The notes: a model not told the origin generated them from the sequence alone. A DNA stretch of 64,000 nt from Serpula lacrymans var. lacrymans S7.9 (GCF_000218685.1 NW_006763291.1:390263-454262), one strand, 5' to 3'; positions 41,116 through 54,011 are shown, numbered from the stretch's first letter. Numbers and translations are program-made.

Positions 41116-41366
41116 TATGGTAAGGTTCCTGTAGCATGATGAGTGTCCAGTTAATTAGTCCAGGATTGCTTAGTAAATCTTCTTGTGAGGTGGGTGATTT
41201 ATTAATGTTTTGTTGCCATATTCTGATGTTTGTGGTTTTGGCTTTGTTGTGGTTATTCATCCCAGCCTATTGTGTGAGGAATCAATTTTTCTCATCGCAT
41301 TCCCGTCATGTTGTGGTTAACAGACTCAATCCCTGTCACTCCTCTTGCCCTTGGACTAGAGATCAC
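41116..41366 (-). pseudogene. LINE-type endonuclease fragment
   Basis: The minus strand reads NIRIWQQNINKSPTSQEDLLSNPG, then WTLIMLQEPY, the N-terminus of an APE-type endonuclease of a non-LTR retrotransposon ORF2. Just upstream, SSPRARGVTGIESVNHNMTGMR precedes it with a stop. Only about 250 bp survives. Confidence 0.7.
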
Positions 41367-42479
41367 AGCAGGTGTCTTATTACTTTTATCCTTTTTCTTC
41401 TTATTCTCTATTCACACTCACATCCTATCGTACTTACAACAAAGGAGATTCGTTATAAACCCTTGAGAAGATATCCAAATGATATAGCAACGATCCAGTG
41501 CTATGTCTGGGAATACTTTGGAGAGATATTGATAAGCGAAGAAGGTTTTGAGTCAGCGCCTTCTCATGGGCTTACTGATACAGCCAATTGCACACCCATT
41601 ACCAATATGTTTTCTCATACAATTAGTAAATACAATAGATCGGACCACTTTCTCTTTCTTTTCTTATTGGTTAGCTAGCTGGTCAGACTACTTTCTTAGT
41701 TTTCCCTTTCTCAGTCTGACCATGGCCGTTCACTATATAAAGAAGTACATACTCGATGTATTATTCTCTAGTTCAATATTAGTTTGGATTTGCGCTTATA
41801 CCGATACTCTTCAACTCTCATACCCTACTTCATCGCCTTGCACCAAGGACTTGACCAGGCATTGTGTTTTGTTATATAGCTTTGTATTTGTTGCCTGACA
41901 TATTGGAGGGAGTGCTGGATCTGCAGCATATGGGTCGGGGTTATTGTGTGGATTATGGTGGTACGGCACAGAAAGTAGGCATTTTCTATACTTGGTAAGC
42001 ACTAGCTTTTTGAATATCCCATAAATCAATCAGCTGATCAGTGATTTATTAGGCATGATGTCTCAGCCCGCGTAAATGGTGTTTCAGGCAATGTATACAA
42101 GAGATACAGATTATACCAGGAAGCCTTTGTGAAATATAGACAAAGTTATACTCTGAGCTAGCTTTGTCCTGTGCCCCACCCTGGAGGGCCATTCTAGCCT
42201 AGGATTCCATCTCCACCATGCTCTAACTCAAACTCATTAAGCTCTGAATTATGGGACCAGGTTAGAGATTTTTTTGTAGGATTTAGCCAAGTTGTACTGG
42301 ATTAAACACGTTATATACACAGAAGCTGGAAATAACTTTAAAACCATGTGCTCAGATATATCAGGCCAAATTCAGACAATATTGTTTTGTGCATGTAATA
42401 TATTCAATTTGATTGCGTACCGTACACCAAGGCTCTACTCTACATCAGATAGTCCTAAGCGGGACCTATATTCTGCAAT
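41367..42479. other. No supported gene
   Basis: A promoter-like stretch with CACTATATAAAGAAGTACATACTCG near 41730 and pyrimidine-rich sequence after it looks like an LTR or promoter remnant, but I could not define its ends. The rest is unassigned. Confidence 0.4.
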
Positions 42480-42890
42480 TTACACTTCTTTTCTGGCTAA
42501 TTCAGCATCAGCTTTGATCCCCTGTTCATTAGCATCCAACAACTTCTGCGCAAACTCAAGAGCCCCGGCTCGCTGTGCAAGAATGAGATTCTTGATGATG
42601 GTGGAAAAGGTGTAGATGGTCTTGTTGGTTTCAGCCTTCACTTCATAATGCATGCAAGGGGATGTATAATGGATGAAGTGGGCATTAGCTTGTGGATGCT
42701 GGGTGGCCACAAAAAGCCAACAATTGGTCTCATGTGAGATATGTTCTGCCTTTGACAAAGATGCAACAAAGAGAAGAGTAATGAATATGTGGTACTTACA
42801 CAGACTACTAAATCTTCCACCAATCTTGAAAATCATGCAGACGCCATTCTGGATGAGCTTTGGGATGGCCTGAGGTTAGCTATTAACATA
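42480..42890 (-). pseudogene. Unrecognised two-exon gene fragment
   Basis: Minus strand: an exon reading LIQNGVCMIFKIGGRFSSLC, an intron (GTAAGTACC...CAAAG, about 42755-42808), then AEHISHETNCWLFVATQHPQANAHFIHYTSP and a helical stretch to ADAELARKEV-stop at 42480. The upstream part is not found. Function unknown; similar stretches occur, from memory, in repeated Agaricomycete genes. Confidence 0.35.
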
Positions 42891-43429
42891 ATAACTGTTA
42901 TTAGTGAACAATTGATGGGATAAATAGTTTACTTACACCATTCAGCTGCACCTCTTATAGCGCCTTTGATGTGACCGTACAGCAGAGTCTTTCCAAAGAC
43001 TCTATTGCGGCCTTGGTGACTTGTGGAGAAGCCACTACTGCTAGAGGCTACAGTGAGGTCCAAGCTATGAGGCCACAATTGTGTTATTTGCGGTGTGTGC
43101 GGTGTAGCACTGGAACCAACGGCTGAGTAGAACAGGTTAGGAGAGCTGGGTGGTTGAAAATCTGTATCTTTATTTACACTGGTTTGCTTGAGAACATATG
43201 AGTAGGAGTGTTGTAGAAGTAGAATAACAAGTTTTAATGGTACTTACAGTTGTGGTGGGTACTATGATATGGGACTCAGTGGGCATGGACAACAACAGTG
43301 GATCAATAACCAGAGGGAGGTGTTCAGGGTGTACAGGATAAGAAATACCACAGGAAATATGTTCGCCCTCGCTTGTTATGACAGAATGCTCAGTAGTGAC
43401 GCAAAAGGATGTCTGGGACGGACTCCAAA
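42891..43429. other. No supported gene
   Basis: Unassigned sequence between the two-exon fragment and a family E fragment; nothing recognised. Confidence 0.4.
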
Positions 43430-43842
43430 TCTGATGGTTCCATGGCCTTACCAATAAACTGGTTATATTGGACCACCTAGTCAAATGAGGGAGGGAGGGG
43501 AGTAGTTCCAATCTGGAACAAGTGTGTCCCAGGCAGCGTGTGGTGGGTGTAGCTGTAGCAAAGACGATGGACGAAGGATAAATGTATCCAAGTGAATGGG
43601 ACAGCAATGTACATAGGTGATGCAAGGGGATGAACCTTCTCCAGCTCAAAAACTACCCACCCATGCTCCAACCAGGCGCAGGGGCTTTGCTGATATCAGC
43701 AGTGGCACATGGTGGTCAATGGATGGGCAACGGAAGCGGATAGAGAGTGGTGACATCAGGTATGGTGGGGGAGCAAAGAAGATGAGTAGGAGGAGGGTGG
43801 AGGTTACGAGGAAATAAACTAGAATAGGGATCCAAAAGCGAC
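43430..43842 (-). repeat. Family E LTR, middle fragment with deletion
   Basis: Matches the 245-codon frame region of family E (from the GGTTCCATGG side to AATAGGGATCCAAAAGCG), with about 90 bp missing at 43678. The reading frame is broken here. Confidence 0.75.
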
Positions 43843-44241
43843 ATAGTATAATGGACCCCGGGTTTCTATTAAATTGTGGTCCACCATTCTAGTTCCCTCA
43901 AACCACTATGCCTAGCCTCTGGAACGAGTCCTTTGCCCGTTCTGAGAACTGGTCCCACATCCTGATTTGCCACTCTGCATATGCTACATGACCAGGTTTA
44001 GCCTCCATTTCATTGGCATCTCAAAAACCCTTCTAACACTTAGCTTGATATTGAAAATACTGAACTGTCCACTTCATCTCAAGGTGCACCAGAATATCTT
44101 CTTCTATCCACCTATTGTACATGGCTTTTTCTCTTACTACATTTGCGGCCGTATCCTGTTATGTAGAGTTAATCAGCATTCAAAAAAGCATATATTCCCG
44201 GGATCCCGGGGGCCCGGGGACTTACTGAGTCTCTTCCTACT

Positions 44242-46560
44242 TCAGACCCACCAATAACCAAGTAGCAGTTCCTCAAACCACTCAATTTCTTGTTTCCTGT
44301 TGTGATAAATGCAGCTGGATTTCTGCTTTGCTGGGTAATTTTGCCAAAGAGACTTCATATATATCCATGGCGTCTTCTTTATGCAGCTGGCTTCGCTGTG
44401 CTTTTTTTCCTGGGCAATCCAGGCCTCTGTGTCCTCAGAGTCTGTAGTGGAATTGATGTTTTTGAACGCAAGCTTGCTTGATGGCAAGCCTTGTTGAACC
44501 TTTTTGAACTCCTTGCAAAGTGCCGGGACTAGGCATGCACTTAGTCATGAATATGGGTGAGTTATTGAAGCCCAGGACCTACCCATTTGTATAAGCTTCT
44601 TCTAATTGGAATCACCCATGTGGTTGTCCAATATTTCTTGCTTATGTGACTTTCTCATAGCCCGGGTGCTTTGAGAGACTTCATTGAGGGGAGCCCAAAG
44701 TGTTTCTGATATCCCACCATCAACCTGCCCAGCCCCGGGGATGAAGTTAGGGGCGTATCTTGGGAAGCAGATGTCTTGATGTCCATGCACATGAAATAAT
44801 CCAATGCCCTTGTACATGGATACACCACTGGGGACCTGAAGATAAGGACTTTCAAGGACCCTCTTGTTTACCGTATTGGCATATTATATTGTAGAGGATT
44901 ATGACTGAGTCAATCCTGGCCAATGAGGAAAAGGACTGACACAGGGAATGGTCTATGTTCATTTAGCTATAAAGAGTGAGCAATTGCCACAATCACAAAT
45001 ATGTGGGCAACTCACTGTTCACCTTTCTGAAGATCTACTACAGCACCCAGGCAAAATACTCTATGCCAGGCACAGGCAGTAGCACCAATCCCGGTAGCAT
45101 CAAGGTGCTGTCCTTGTTTGCCAGGTTACAGCTCCATGGTCATTACAAGTAGACCCCACTTGATTTTTTTTTGGCAATTTTGAGGTGCTCCATGTACGGT
45201 TGGTTTGCCGTCAAGAATGCTGTGCCATCGGCAAATGGAACATCATCATGGGTGTTCTTTGACTTCATGCACTCTGTGTTAAAGTTTCTGTCCATGACAA
45301 AAGTCCTCAAGTGATACTGCCTGAGGGGGTCCTGCTTCCAATCAAGCAAGACATTGATACCCAGCTGAGGGAAAGCCAGGCAAAACAATGCTAGAGACCC
45401 TAGGGAAGGGTGACAGCCAGGTTAGTGTGCAAATCCATGCCAACACATATATTTCAAATATCTCAACTGCTGGGACACCCTCATGAACTCCTGATATCTA
45501 TTCTAGAGGGGGGAATATTATTGAGGTACCCGGGAAGTCTAGAACTGAGGGATGCACTGGGACCTTGTGTGGGAATGCACTGTTTGTCACCCGCTGTATC
45601 TTGGAATAGAAAGTCATTGCAGGAGTTTTACATTCCTTGTTATTGATTAAGAAGTCATCAAGTAAAGCAAAGGTGAATGCTGTTTGGGGCTTCTTCTGAC
45701 TTGCTGGGTACAACCCATTGGACAAGAGCTGAACGTCCGAGCAAGCAGCATTGAGACAGCTACACCATTTAACAGGCGGGTGATGCACGCCAGATCTGTC
45801 TACCAGAAGCATCATTGTGTTGCCATTGATGTCAGTGGAGCCAGTCTTTTTGGGCATATCACCCATTGTGATTACTTCTTTGTCTTCCCATAATTCTCCT
45901 TCCTCATTGTCTGATGGGGCACATGGAAAATTGTCCTGGGTATTGTCCCCCTTGGAATCACCCTCCAGCAAGTTGTCCTCTGCTACACTGTGGTTGTCAT
46001 CACGCCCCAGGCATGGTTTCCCTGCGTGGCCCAGATGAATCACCAAGCCGGCTCTATAAGGCCAAGAAGGTTAAAAATGTGTGCCCACCCATTGCTCAAC
46101 TCTATGAAATGGTAACCTCTGGTGAGCATCCCTGCAGCATGACATGCAATACTCTGGGTTCCCCAAATATTCTGTGCATTACCAAGTTCCTTCTCTCACT
46201 AAACAAAGGCTGCAAGTCTGTCCCAAGGACCGCCCCTCTTCCTGCATGAGGACTTGCAGATACTCTAAACAATGATCCAGCCATTGTCTCATGTAATCAT
46301 TTTGTGACTAAACCAATTTCAGACAAATAATAGTAGGTGTGCTTACTCAATGGACTTGCCTTCCTTGGAGGTATAAGCAATGGCTGAGAAACACAATGGT
46401 CAATGTCCTGGATGGGGAACATACCATGTTTATGAGGAGTTTGATGGGGTGTTGACAAAGTTGATCGGGATATGCAATCTTTCACACTTATTTGTTTTGT
46501 ACTCACACCTTTGCTTATTTTAGACTCCTTCCAATCTACTCTTTGTAACGCTGGAGCCAA
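44242..46560 (-). pseudogene. Decayed KDZ (Kyakuja-Dileera-Zisupton) transposase with CxC2-like region
   Basis: The minus strand from 46560 gives an N-terminal stretch, then at 46046-45498 a CxC2-like segment (LVIHLGHAGKPC, HHPPVKWCSC, LLSNGLYPASQKKPQTAFTFALLDDFL). 45388-45143 has FCLAFPQLGINV, RTFVMDRNFNTECM and DVPFADGTAFL. 44817-44602 has IGLFHVHGHQDICFPRYAPNFIPGAGQVDGGISETLWAPLNE and NHMGDSN. 44487-44242 is the helical tail. These motifs and their order match KDZ transposases of basidiomycetes, recognised from memory. Frameshifts and stops separate the pieces, so the gene is dead. Confidence 0.8.
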
Positions 46561-47025
46561 ACATTGTGAGGAGCTGCGGGCCCATGCTAAATAGTTCTGC
46601 GGAGAAGAGATGATGTTGTTAAACCAGATGCCAGTTTAAAGATGCTCATATAAGATATTTATGATAGAAGGCAGTGATTGATATAGAGCCTATGCTTCTA
46701 ATTTAAGTTAGCTTCTATGACACCTAGGCCTCACAAGGCTAATTAACTCAATGGACCTGGCACTAAATTTCCATATATGGAAGCAATATATCAGGGAAGG
46801 CATTAGCTGGGAGGTACCTGACACTTTCCGGGCCTTAGCCAAAGGCCCAGTATGGAGTTAAGGTGATAAGATCATTGCTCAGATCTGACAGAAGAGCCAA
46901 ATATTTGCTTGGAATGGATGAATGTGGTATTAAATTGACTGAAAATTTGCACTCAAATGGAAAAGAAAAAGATAGTGCTCGTCTTCAAATACGCACCTCA
47001 CTTTTAACTAGTACCACATTTAATC
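46561..47025. other. No supported gene
   Basis: AT-rich, unassigned sequence between the KDZ transposase and the next gene fragment; possibly the transposon 5' flank. Confidence 0.4.
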
Positions 47026-48420
47026 ATGCCTGAAGTACAGCTTAATGACGCCCAGATTGAAATACTCAATGCACATTTGGAAGAGTTCTGGGGTGCAAAT
47101 TCTCTACAATGGGAACGTACACTTGATGATACCTGGGATGAAGTCAGGGAAAATTTGGGAGGACATGTACTAACCAACATCAAGGATTTAACTGACATGA
47201 AGGAGGTAGGTAGTATGATCACTCTTAATTGTCAAAGTATATCATCATGTTTACAATTAATATTGCAGCGGGTCAGGTGTTGGTTGTACAACCACACACC
47301 ATGGGCAGGACCGTGCAAGAGACTGTCTGACTCAAGCCTGATCCACCCTTGAACATGAAAATCTCACCTGCAGCACCGGTTTTGCCAAAATGCCACCCAC
47401 GTACAACACACTCAACTGCAAGTTGCTTGGTTGGTATCATTGTGAGTTGGTAAATGATGAATCATCTGGACTCATACCAATATTATAAGATACATGTATG
47501 TTACAACATAGTTTCTCTGCTCTCAAACATTTAACTTTTTTGCTCGTGAATTCCTGTCTGGCACTGAATCTTAATTTTGGCTTCAGAGTCAATGCCCAAC
47601 TGGCAGCTACAATAGCCACAGTTCAAAACTTGCCCCACACATTGACGTCCTATTTACTACTCAGGATGCTGAACCTGGATACTTGGGTACAACACAGACA
47701 TGAGCCTAGGATAAGACATCAAACAATCCGAGGACAGCAACCAAGACACAGAAAACACTCTCACCTAGTCAATGCAAAAGCCGTTGCACCCCCAGGTCTT
47801 CCTCGCAATTGCTATCAGAATGAATGGCTGCAGTCTTTAGACAAAAAAGAATTGAGGAGACTCCAAATGAAAGACCATTTGTATAATTTTAGCATACAGC
47901 TCTACAAATCTGCAGAAGTTCCACAACTAACAGAACCAGCACAGTACCTAAATTTGAGCACGAGCTCAGCACAACGTGCTAGAGGGACTATGCTGATGGA
48001 TGTCCACAAGCATGGCTTTCATACTCAACCTCCATCAAGCAATATTAACATATGTTCCACGTCTCCCCGCCATGCCACCAATACAAACCGAGGAGAATGA
48101 ATAATCCACCCCTGCATCAGCCTTGTCATCTAATCAAGCCATTTGCTTTGATCTGCCTCCAAGTTTGAGACAACAGCCAGTTTTAGAATTTACTTTAAAC
48201 GGAAGATATGTGCATAGGCTCACTTCTGGACGGCAAATCAATAAACACCCCTTCTTGTTCTCGTATCCTAGACCACCTGAAGTACAAGATCTTCCTCAAG
48301 AAACTGGAACAGCGCCAATGGTACAACATGCTCAAAGAATAGTACACCCTTCTCTTGTAGCAACTACTACTCCTGGAGCATCTATTCAGGAGGGAATTGC
48401 TCATTTGCGGTCTGAACTGC
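47026..48420 (+). pseudogene. Unrecognised multi-exon gene, decayed
   Basis: Opens MPEVQLNDAQIEILNAHLEEFWGANS, has a GTAGGTAG...TTGCAG intron at about 47207-47269, then RVRCWLYNHT. A later stretch has KAVAPPGLPRNCYQNEWLQSLDKKELRRLQMKDHLYNF (47770-47885). The end runs into a family S LTR at about 48446. Stops lie between the pieces. The layout resembles repeated hypothetical genes of Agaricomycetes, but I cannot name a function. Confidence 0.4.
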
Positions 48421-48445
48421 CAAGCAGTTGGGCTTGTACAATCCT

Positions 48446-48779
48446 GTGCCATGCGGCACTTTCCATTTTGTTCAAACTCCACCTTCTCACGCTGTGCTGC
48501 CTTTCTTTATTTTTAGCTACAAAGTATCTCACGCAGTGGAGCTGGTTACACGGGCTGCGCCCTATAACATCATCAGCCACTGCTTCCATCAACTGTATAG
48601 TACACATGTACAAACAATCTGTAGTAGTATAAATACCCAATAGAAACAGGAGACTCCTCAGCGAGTCCTCCTGTTGTTTACCCACAACTCAGTCCTATCT
48701 AAAGGGTAACCACTCCCCTCACTTCCTTATAGCTTTGCCTGAGTTGTGCGCCAGAGTATATAAACTCTTGGTTGTAACA
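48446..48779 (+). repeat. Family S LTR, 3' portion (left arm)
   Basis: TGTGCCATGCGGCAC to GGTTGTAACA, with the TATA region and GGAGACTCCTCAGCGAGTCC. Mirrored at 63505-63838. Confidence 0.8.
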
Positions 48780-49236
48780 GATACCCAGAGCTGCTGAAAC
48801 CAAGGGTAGGAAAGTAGCTTGTCAGCATCTGACGTCTTTTCCGCTATAATTTTTTAATAACCACGTCTACATTCTTGATTGTCATGCACCCATGTTATTT
48901 AAGATGGCAATGATCTTTCAGTTGCCAACACTGGATTTTATGTCACAAATGTAAATGGTCTTTGGATGTCTATGCCATTGTATGAGTCTGAATCACTTTT
49001 AGCTCCCTGTTCAAGGTTCAATACTGGTGAGATTATATCCACTAACTCATATCTTAGTCAATCAGGAAGCCCATACCCCGCAGGTATGGCGGCTATGTGT
49101 TGTTTAGGACCACAATTATTTGTATCTTCCTCGTTGTCTTGTTGATAAAGTGTTTGATATGGGATAGCTACCAAAGCTTCTTTATCCTAGGGTTACCGGA
49201 AGTTTACAACCTAAGCTGGACAACATTTAATAACCT

Positions 49237-50516
49237 AGTTTGTTCGTGGGGTGGAAGTTAATTATCCCTTTTGTTGTGAGTATGTCGATAGTCCTTGTGC
49301 TCTGGAAGACTAATGTGACAATGGTAGATATGTCCTTGGTGATATAAAGGACAAGTGGTAGTATGTGAATAGAAGTATGAGGGTACGTGTGAGTTTGAAG
49401 TGTTATGTGACTAGCTTCAAGATATAGCCAACACTAGGTGTGACAATGATAGTCCTCACTTGTTGAGAGACTAATCGAATAAAGATAATAGTATCCTACA
49501 CTTGATAAAGGACAAACTACAATACACTGATGGTCAATAGCAGGGTGAAGCAATACTTGACCTTGACTATGCTTTAGTGACTGACTGCAGATGAGCTTAC
49601 ACCAGATCAATAGATGACTGATATAAGTTTGAGATGAACTATAGAATACTAGAGCTACTTGTGGCAAATAATAAATAATCACAACAAGTAATCATGCTTG
49701 GACTACTGTTATCTGTGACAGACGTGACTTGACAACTAAGCTTCCTAGGGTGGGCAATACCTCTTATATGCGTCCTAGGCGAAAGCTAGTTGACTTCTGA
49801 GTGGTTGTCCACTTATGTGGGGACTGCTTCTAAGTATAAGCTTTTTTTTTTTATTAGGTGGAAAGTTGGCCTCCTTATATACCTTTTGGCTATAGGGGCT
49901 CCTTCTTAGTTGGTAATTACAAATGGTAGTACCAAAATATCTAATGGAAATTCAAAAGGCCAAAATCATCTATTGGGAATCTAGATGATTGTAGAGTGGT
50001 CTTTTTGAGACTAAGAATAGAAAAGTAATTTGAAAATGTGGAGCAAAATATGACTCAGTCAGGCACAGTATTCTATTTATAAGAAACAAATGCCAATTCA
50101 GCCTTCTCCACAGTAAAACAAGAATTTTTGGAGAATTTCCTTATTTGGAAGCCCTCCAAAAGTATTCAGACTGATAGGGGCATGAAAGTATTACCTACTC
50201 CCCAAAAACCGAAGTGATTGGTGAAGTAGTTATTGAGAAAAAGGCAGATTATGTCATGGGAAATTCACTTTCCCTTTCAGAAACTGACCATGTGCAAGCC
50301 ATGTGGTCAGATTTCAGTGTGGCTGCCAGTGGCTGACAGTAAGCGTGATACAAGCATTTTTGTTTGGCTTATATCTCCAAAACTAGCGGTCATCAAAATA
50401 TAAAACTTTGTGACATAGTACTTTGGAATGTGTGCTTTAAGATGAGGTACTTTTTGCGGGGTACAATATGTCGTGGATTGCCATGTCCATACATGAAACA
50501 TTTTTCATGTATGACA
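49237..50516 (-). repeat. Probable LTR, family F (left arm)
   Basis: On the minus strand it begins TGTCATACATGAAAAATG (an 11-bp hairpin-forming start), has a GGTATATAAGAGGCC promoter box near 49875 and a CCACCCCACGAACAA motif near the end, also found near the end of family E LTRs. Target duplications and the exact end were not resolved. No coding capacity. Confidence 0.4.
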
Positions 50517-50738
50517 CCGTATGTATTGTTCTGATAAAAGCATAGCTAGTCAGTTGATATTACCGTTCAGCTTCTACCCCTGATTGCACCATGCAGTGAG
50601 TTTGTATGCATCAGCAGTGATCAATTAATCGATGTTTCTAATCTAGTCTGTTCACTGGTTGCTGTAGCACACATAGCAAAACCAGGCGCAACAATTCTGG
50701 AGTCAAGTGTACTCCCATTTGCAACGACCAATTGAGCT

Positions 50739-51254
50739 ATGGACTTGACAGTCAATGTAGTGGCTGCTAGCAGTATAGTGTATTGTCTCTGGCAAGTGAA
50801 CAGGAAATATTGTACATTCAAAGGACACACATACAAAACTACCATTTCAATGATTATTGAGTCAGGAAAGGGAAAGGTGGTGGTAGGGATTACCAGGGGT
50901 GTAAAGGATCTGCAGAGGAAGAGCATAGAGGAATGGTGCAAGCGGTGCAGGCTGGACAAGTCTGCCTGCACCATAAGCAGGAGTAAGCAGACAAAGAAGT
51001 GGAGGACGTCCTGCAACAAGTGCGTCTTGGACAACAACACAAGCCTGGGGAGCAAGTCCCGGAACCCCGTGGCCTCAGAGCCAGAAGTGCCAAACCATCC
51101 CATCAAGATTGGGCTGCCCCGGGGAGCACCCAAGCTGGTCCAAGAGCCCCATGGAACAACCGGGACCCAATTCACAATCAGGGTCCCCCCACCTTCACAA
51201 GCAGTGATCCCGGCTTCTGTTCACCACACTCCCCCACCTCCTGCACGCCTTTAA
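50739..51254 (+). CDS. Cys-rich hypothetical protein (left arm)
   Basis: 171-codon frame, identical to 61032-61547 in the other arm. Residues about 60-100 hold a zinc-type pattern, WCKRCRLDKSAC then SCNKC (C-X2-C-X6-C ... C-X2-C). The C-terminal third is Pro-rich. Such patterns occur in retroelement Gag-like proteins of Agaricomycetes, as I recall. It ends about 290 nt before a family E LTR and may be part of a retroelement. No known domain confirmed. Confidence 0.35.
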   Translation: MDLTVNVVAASSIVYCLWQVNRKYCTFKGHTYKTTISMIIESGKGKVVVGITRGVKDLQRKSIEEWCKRCRLDKSACTISRSKQTKKWRTSCNKCVLDNNTSLGSKSRNPVASEPEVPNHPIKIGLPRGAPKLVQEPHGTTGTQFTIRVPPPSQAVIPASVHHTPPPPARL

Positions 51255-51543
51255 TCCCCTTGTCCCCCTCCACAGGCGCAAGCCCCATCCCAGGAGTCAA
51301 GGAGGCCTCCCCGGGTGTCCCATAGAGAACCCAGGGAGATGGATGCCAATGCAATCCATCCCGGCCCGGAGCGGATCGCCAGGATGAGGGGGGCCATCCC
51401 TTCTCCTGCCATGGAGGTTTTGGATGCCATGGAAAGGCTGCCATTGCCATCCCCCAGCCCCCTTCCTATTTGTCCCCGGGAGACTGTTGATGCCCCCCTG
51501 GACATCACACTCCCTTGACCCAACACTCCCTTTGACTTCCCAT

Positions 51544-53362
51544 TGTTGATGATGAGAACTGTTGTTAGGAAAAAACCACACACAAAACAAACTAACACAC
51601 AATCCTCCCAGGTTCCATGGAACTTGTTTATGGACTTTGCCTCCTAAAACAGTGGAGTGGTCTGGTTGTTCGTGGGGTGGTACGTATAACGATCCTTCAA
51701 AGTAAAACCCAGAGATGTATGGGTGTGGGTTTTGAGGAGGAGGGATAGTTGGAATATGGAAAGATAGGGGCTTTGTGGTGAGTATAGATGAGCACTACCT
51801 TGCTAATCGTAGTACAAGGTAGGTTTGAGAATGGCAATGTGATGAGGTGATGAAGTTCCCAGTGATAGCAGGCTCCTGACGCACAGACTGTAGTGCTCAG
51901 AAGGACTCTAATTGAAAGGGATGACAATCACTTTCAAAGAAAGTGACGAGTGACGATGACAGCAGTTAACAGTGATAGCAGTGGGAAGTGTTGTGACCAC
52001 ACTGGATCACAAGTAGTAGTGAGTAGTGAACTTGAGATTAGAGAAAAAGTCTGAATTCAAGTTCTTGTTGTTTTACAAGGTAAAATACATGGGTTTATAT
52101 AGTGAAAGAAAAGTATGCACAGTATAGCTGTGCAAAAAGAATGAGAAAGAACACGAAGGAAGGAATGTACGCTGACAAATCCTGCATAGGTAGTACAGGA
52201 TAAGATTGTCAAAAAAAGGAAAAGAAAGGGATAGAACAATGAATGCTGTGAGTAATATTACAGGTTTGTACAGCCATAAAATAAAGTCCAAAAACAGAAA
52301 GAGAGCAAGAAAATCATAAAGTAATGGGAAGATGCAGTAAAAAGAGGATAAAGAAAAACAATATCAGTATCAACACAGTTCCTTTATTGTCAGTCAGGCA
52401 TTCTAAAAAAATATGCGTCCATAAAAATGAATCAAAAATCAAAAATAATTGCACTGCAAATGAATGTTCTTCTGACAAAAAAAGAAACTGGAGCCACCGG
52501 TCCACCACCTAGTCCAAATCTGATGGTTCCATGGCCTTACCAATGCACTGGTTATATTGGACCACCTAGTCAAATGAGGGAGGGAGAGGAGTAGTTCCAA
52601 TTTGGAACAAGTGAGTCCCAGGCAGCGTGTGATAGGTGTAGCTGTAGCGAAGACGATGGACAAAAGATAAGTGTACCCAAGTGAATGGGATAGCAATGAA
52701 CATGGGTGATGCAAGGGGATAAACCTTCTCCAGCTCAAAAACTACCCACCCACGCTCCAACCAGGCAAGATGAGCGACCAATGTTTTGATGGTATATGAT
52801 GGCAGATCGACGTCATGAAGATGGACCTGTTGCCCTATTTGGACCGGCCGCCGGGGCTTTGCTGATATCAGCAGTGGCACGTGGTAGTTGACGGATTGGC
52901 AACGGAAGCGGATAGGAAGTGGTGACATCAGAAATGGTGGGGGAGCAAAGAAGATGAGGAGGAGGAGGGTGGAGGTGACAAGTAGGTGAACTAAAATGGG
53001 GATCCAGAAATGACCGTCAGGTGAGAATAAAAAGGAGAGGAAGGGGCCCATGGTGGGGCTAAGAAAAGGAAGGGGAGTGAAGGAAACGACAAAAACGAGG
53101 GTGCAATGCAATGTGTAGCCAGTGGCAACACGAAAATTTGCCGAAATGCCGAAATGCAGAAAGTACCAAATGGAAAAGCAAAGGTGAGCGTGACTGAATT
53201 GCCTAATAGAGGTGGTGCTGATCAGCCACAGATTTGAAAAAGGCAATATTAATTACTATTCCACGTGGCACTGTGCCTGTGTGGCGCAAAGGCAAGTCTT
53301 TTTGAATATTCGCTTCATTCTTGACACCTGTCCATGCTACCAATCAATTTTGGTGCATGACA
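51544..53362 (-). mobile_element. Family E LTR, copy E5
   Basis: 1,819 bp, TGTTGATGATGAG on the left and GGTGCATGACA on the right. The left 509 bp belong to the inverted-repeat arm; the rest is in the spacer. The flanks (CCAT and TCGC) do not match, so it either retains no duplication or was recombined. Confidence 0.85.
52566..53246 (-). pseudogene. LTR-borne reading frame of family E (copy E5), truncated
   Basis: 226 codons, close to the copy at 14786-15523, ending early at a stop after PLPPSFD. The rest of the frame continues in sequence beyond the stop. Confidence 0.4.
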
Positions 53363-53490
53363 TCGCTCGCTCGGAAATGAGACTGCTGAAGTTTCCGTTT
53401 GTCAAAATTGGCTACATCTTAGATCAAAACAAAGTGGAGAAGAGGTGTGCTTGATAACCATAAAACATCAGCACCAGCACTAATAACTAT

Positions 53491-54011
53491 TTGATCCGTG
53501 GAGCCAACTCTATCCGGGCCACTAAAGAGGCACAAGCTGCCCTCAAGGTCAAGAAAGTCAAGAGCCGTATTGTAGGATTGGAAAAAGCGGTTGTACGTCA
53601 ACATGAACATATAGCCAATCACCTGAAGCACATTTCATCCACCCAAATTTCTGCCAACACGCTTGTCAGTCAACTTATGAGCGCTAGGGCATCAGTTCAA
53701 GCAGAAAAAGCTTCTATTTGCGAACTGGAAAAGTCTTTTGAGCACATTCAGCAGGAGGTGCAGTGCATGGGCATTTATTTAATGCCTTGTCTTTGGAGCT
53801 GACACCACAGAACAAGAACAAGGCCCACATACAATTATTAAACTTGTTCTCGCATTTCCAGCCTGACCAAGCCTCTGAAGCTTGGTTGGCAACTAAACGC
53901 TCATTGGATACAAGTGGATCTAGTTCTAATGTGGTGAGAGTCCTTGCTCAGGTAAAATTTAATCTTATAATATTGGCCTTAGAAATGTCCAAAGATCTCA
54001 TAATCAAATGA
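53491..54011 (+). pseudogene. Coiled-coil Gag-like fragment
   Basis: ATKEAQAALKVKKVKSRIVGLEKAVVRQHEHI is a charged, helical, coiled-coil-like stretch, followed after a frame change at about 53770 by FNALSLELTPQNKNKAHIQLLNLFSHFQ. It may be a gypsy gag N-terminus or a host gene piece; I cannot decide. Confidence 0.3.

Larger units (their letters stand above)
48284..52052 (+). repeat. Large inverted repeat, left arm
   Basis: Reverse complement of 60234-64000 with near-complete identity. Paired coordinates add to 112284 in the outer part and 112286 in the inner part, so one 2-nt length difference lies between, in the poly-T tract near 49842. It contains a family S LTR end, a probable LTR (F), a Cys-rich reading frame and the first 509 bp of family E copy E5. 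The true outer end cannot be seen because the right arm runs off the window. Confidence 0.92.
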
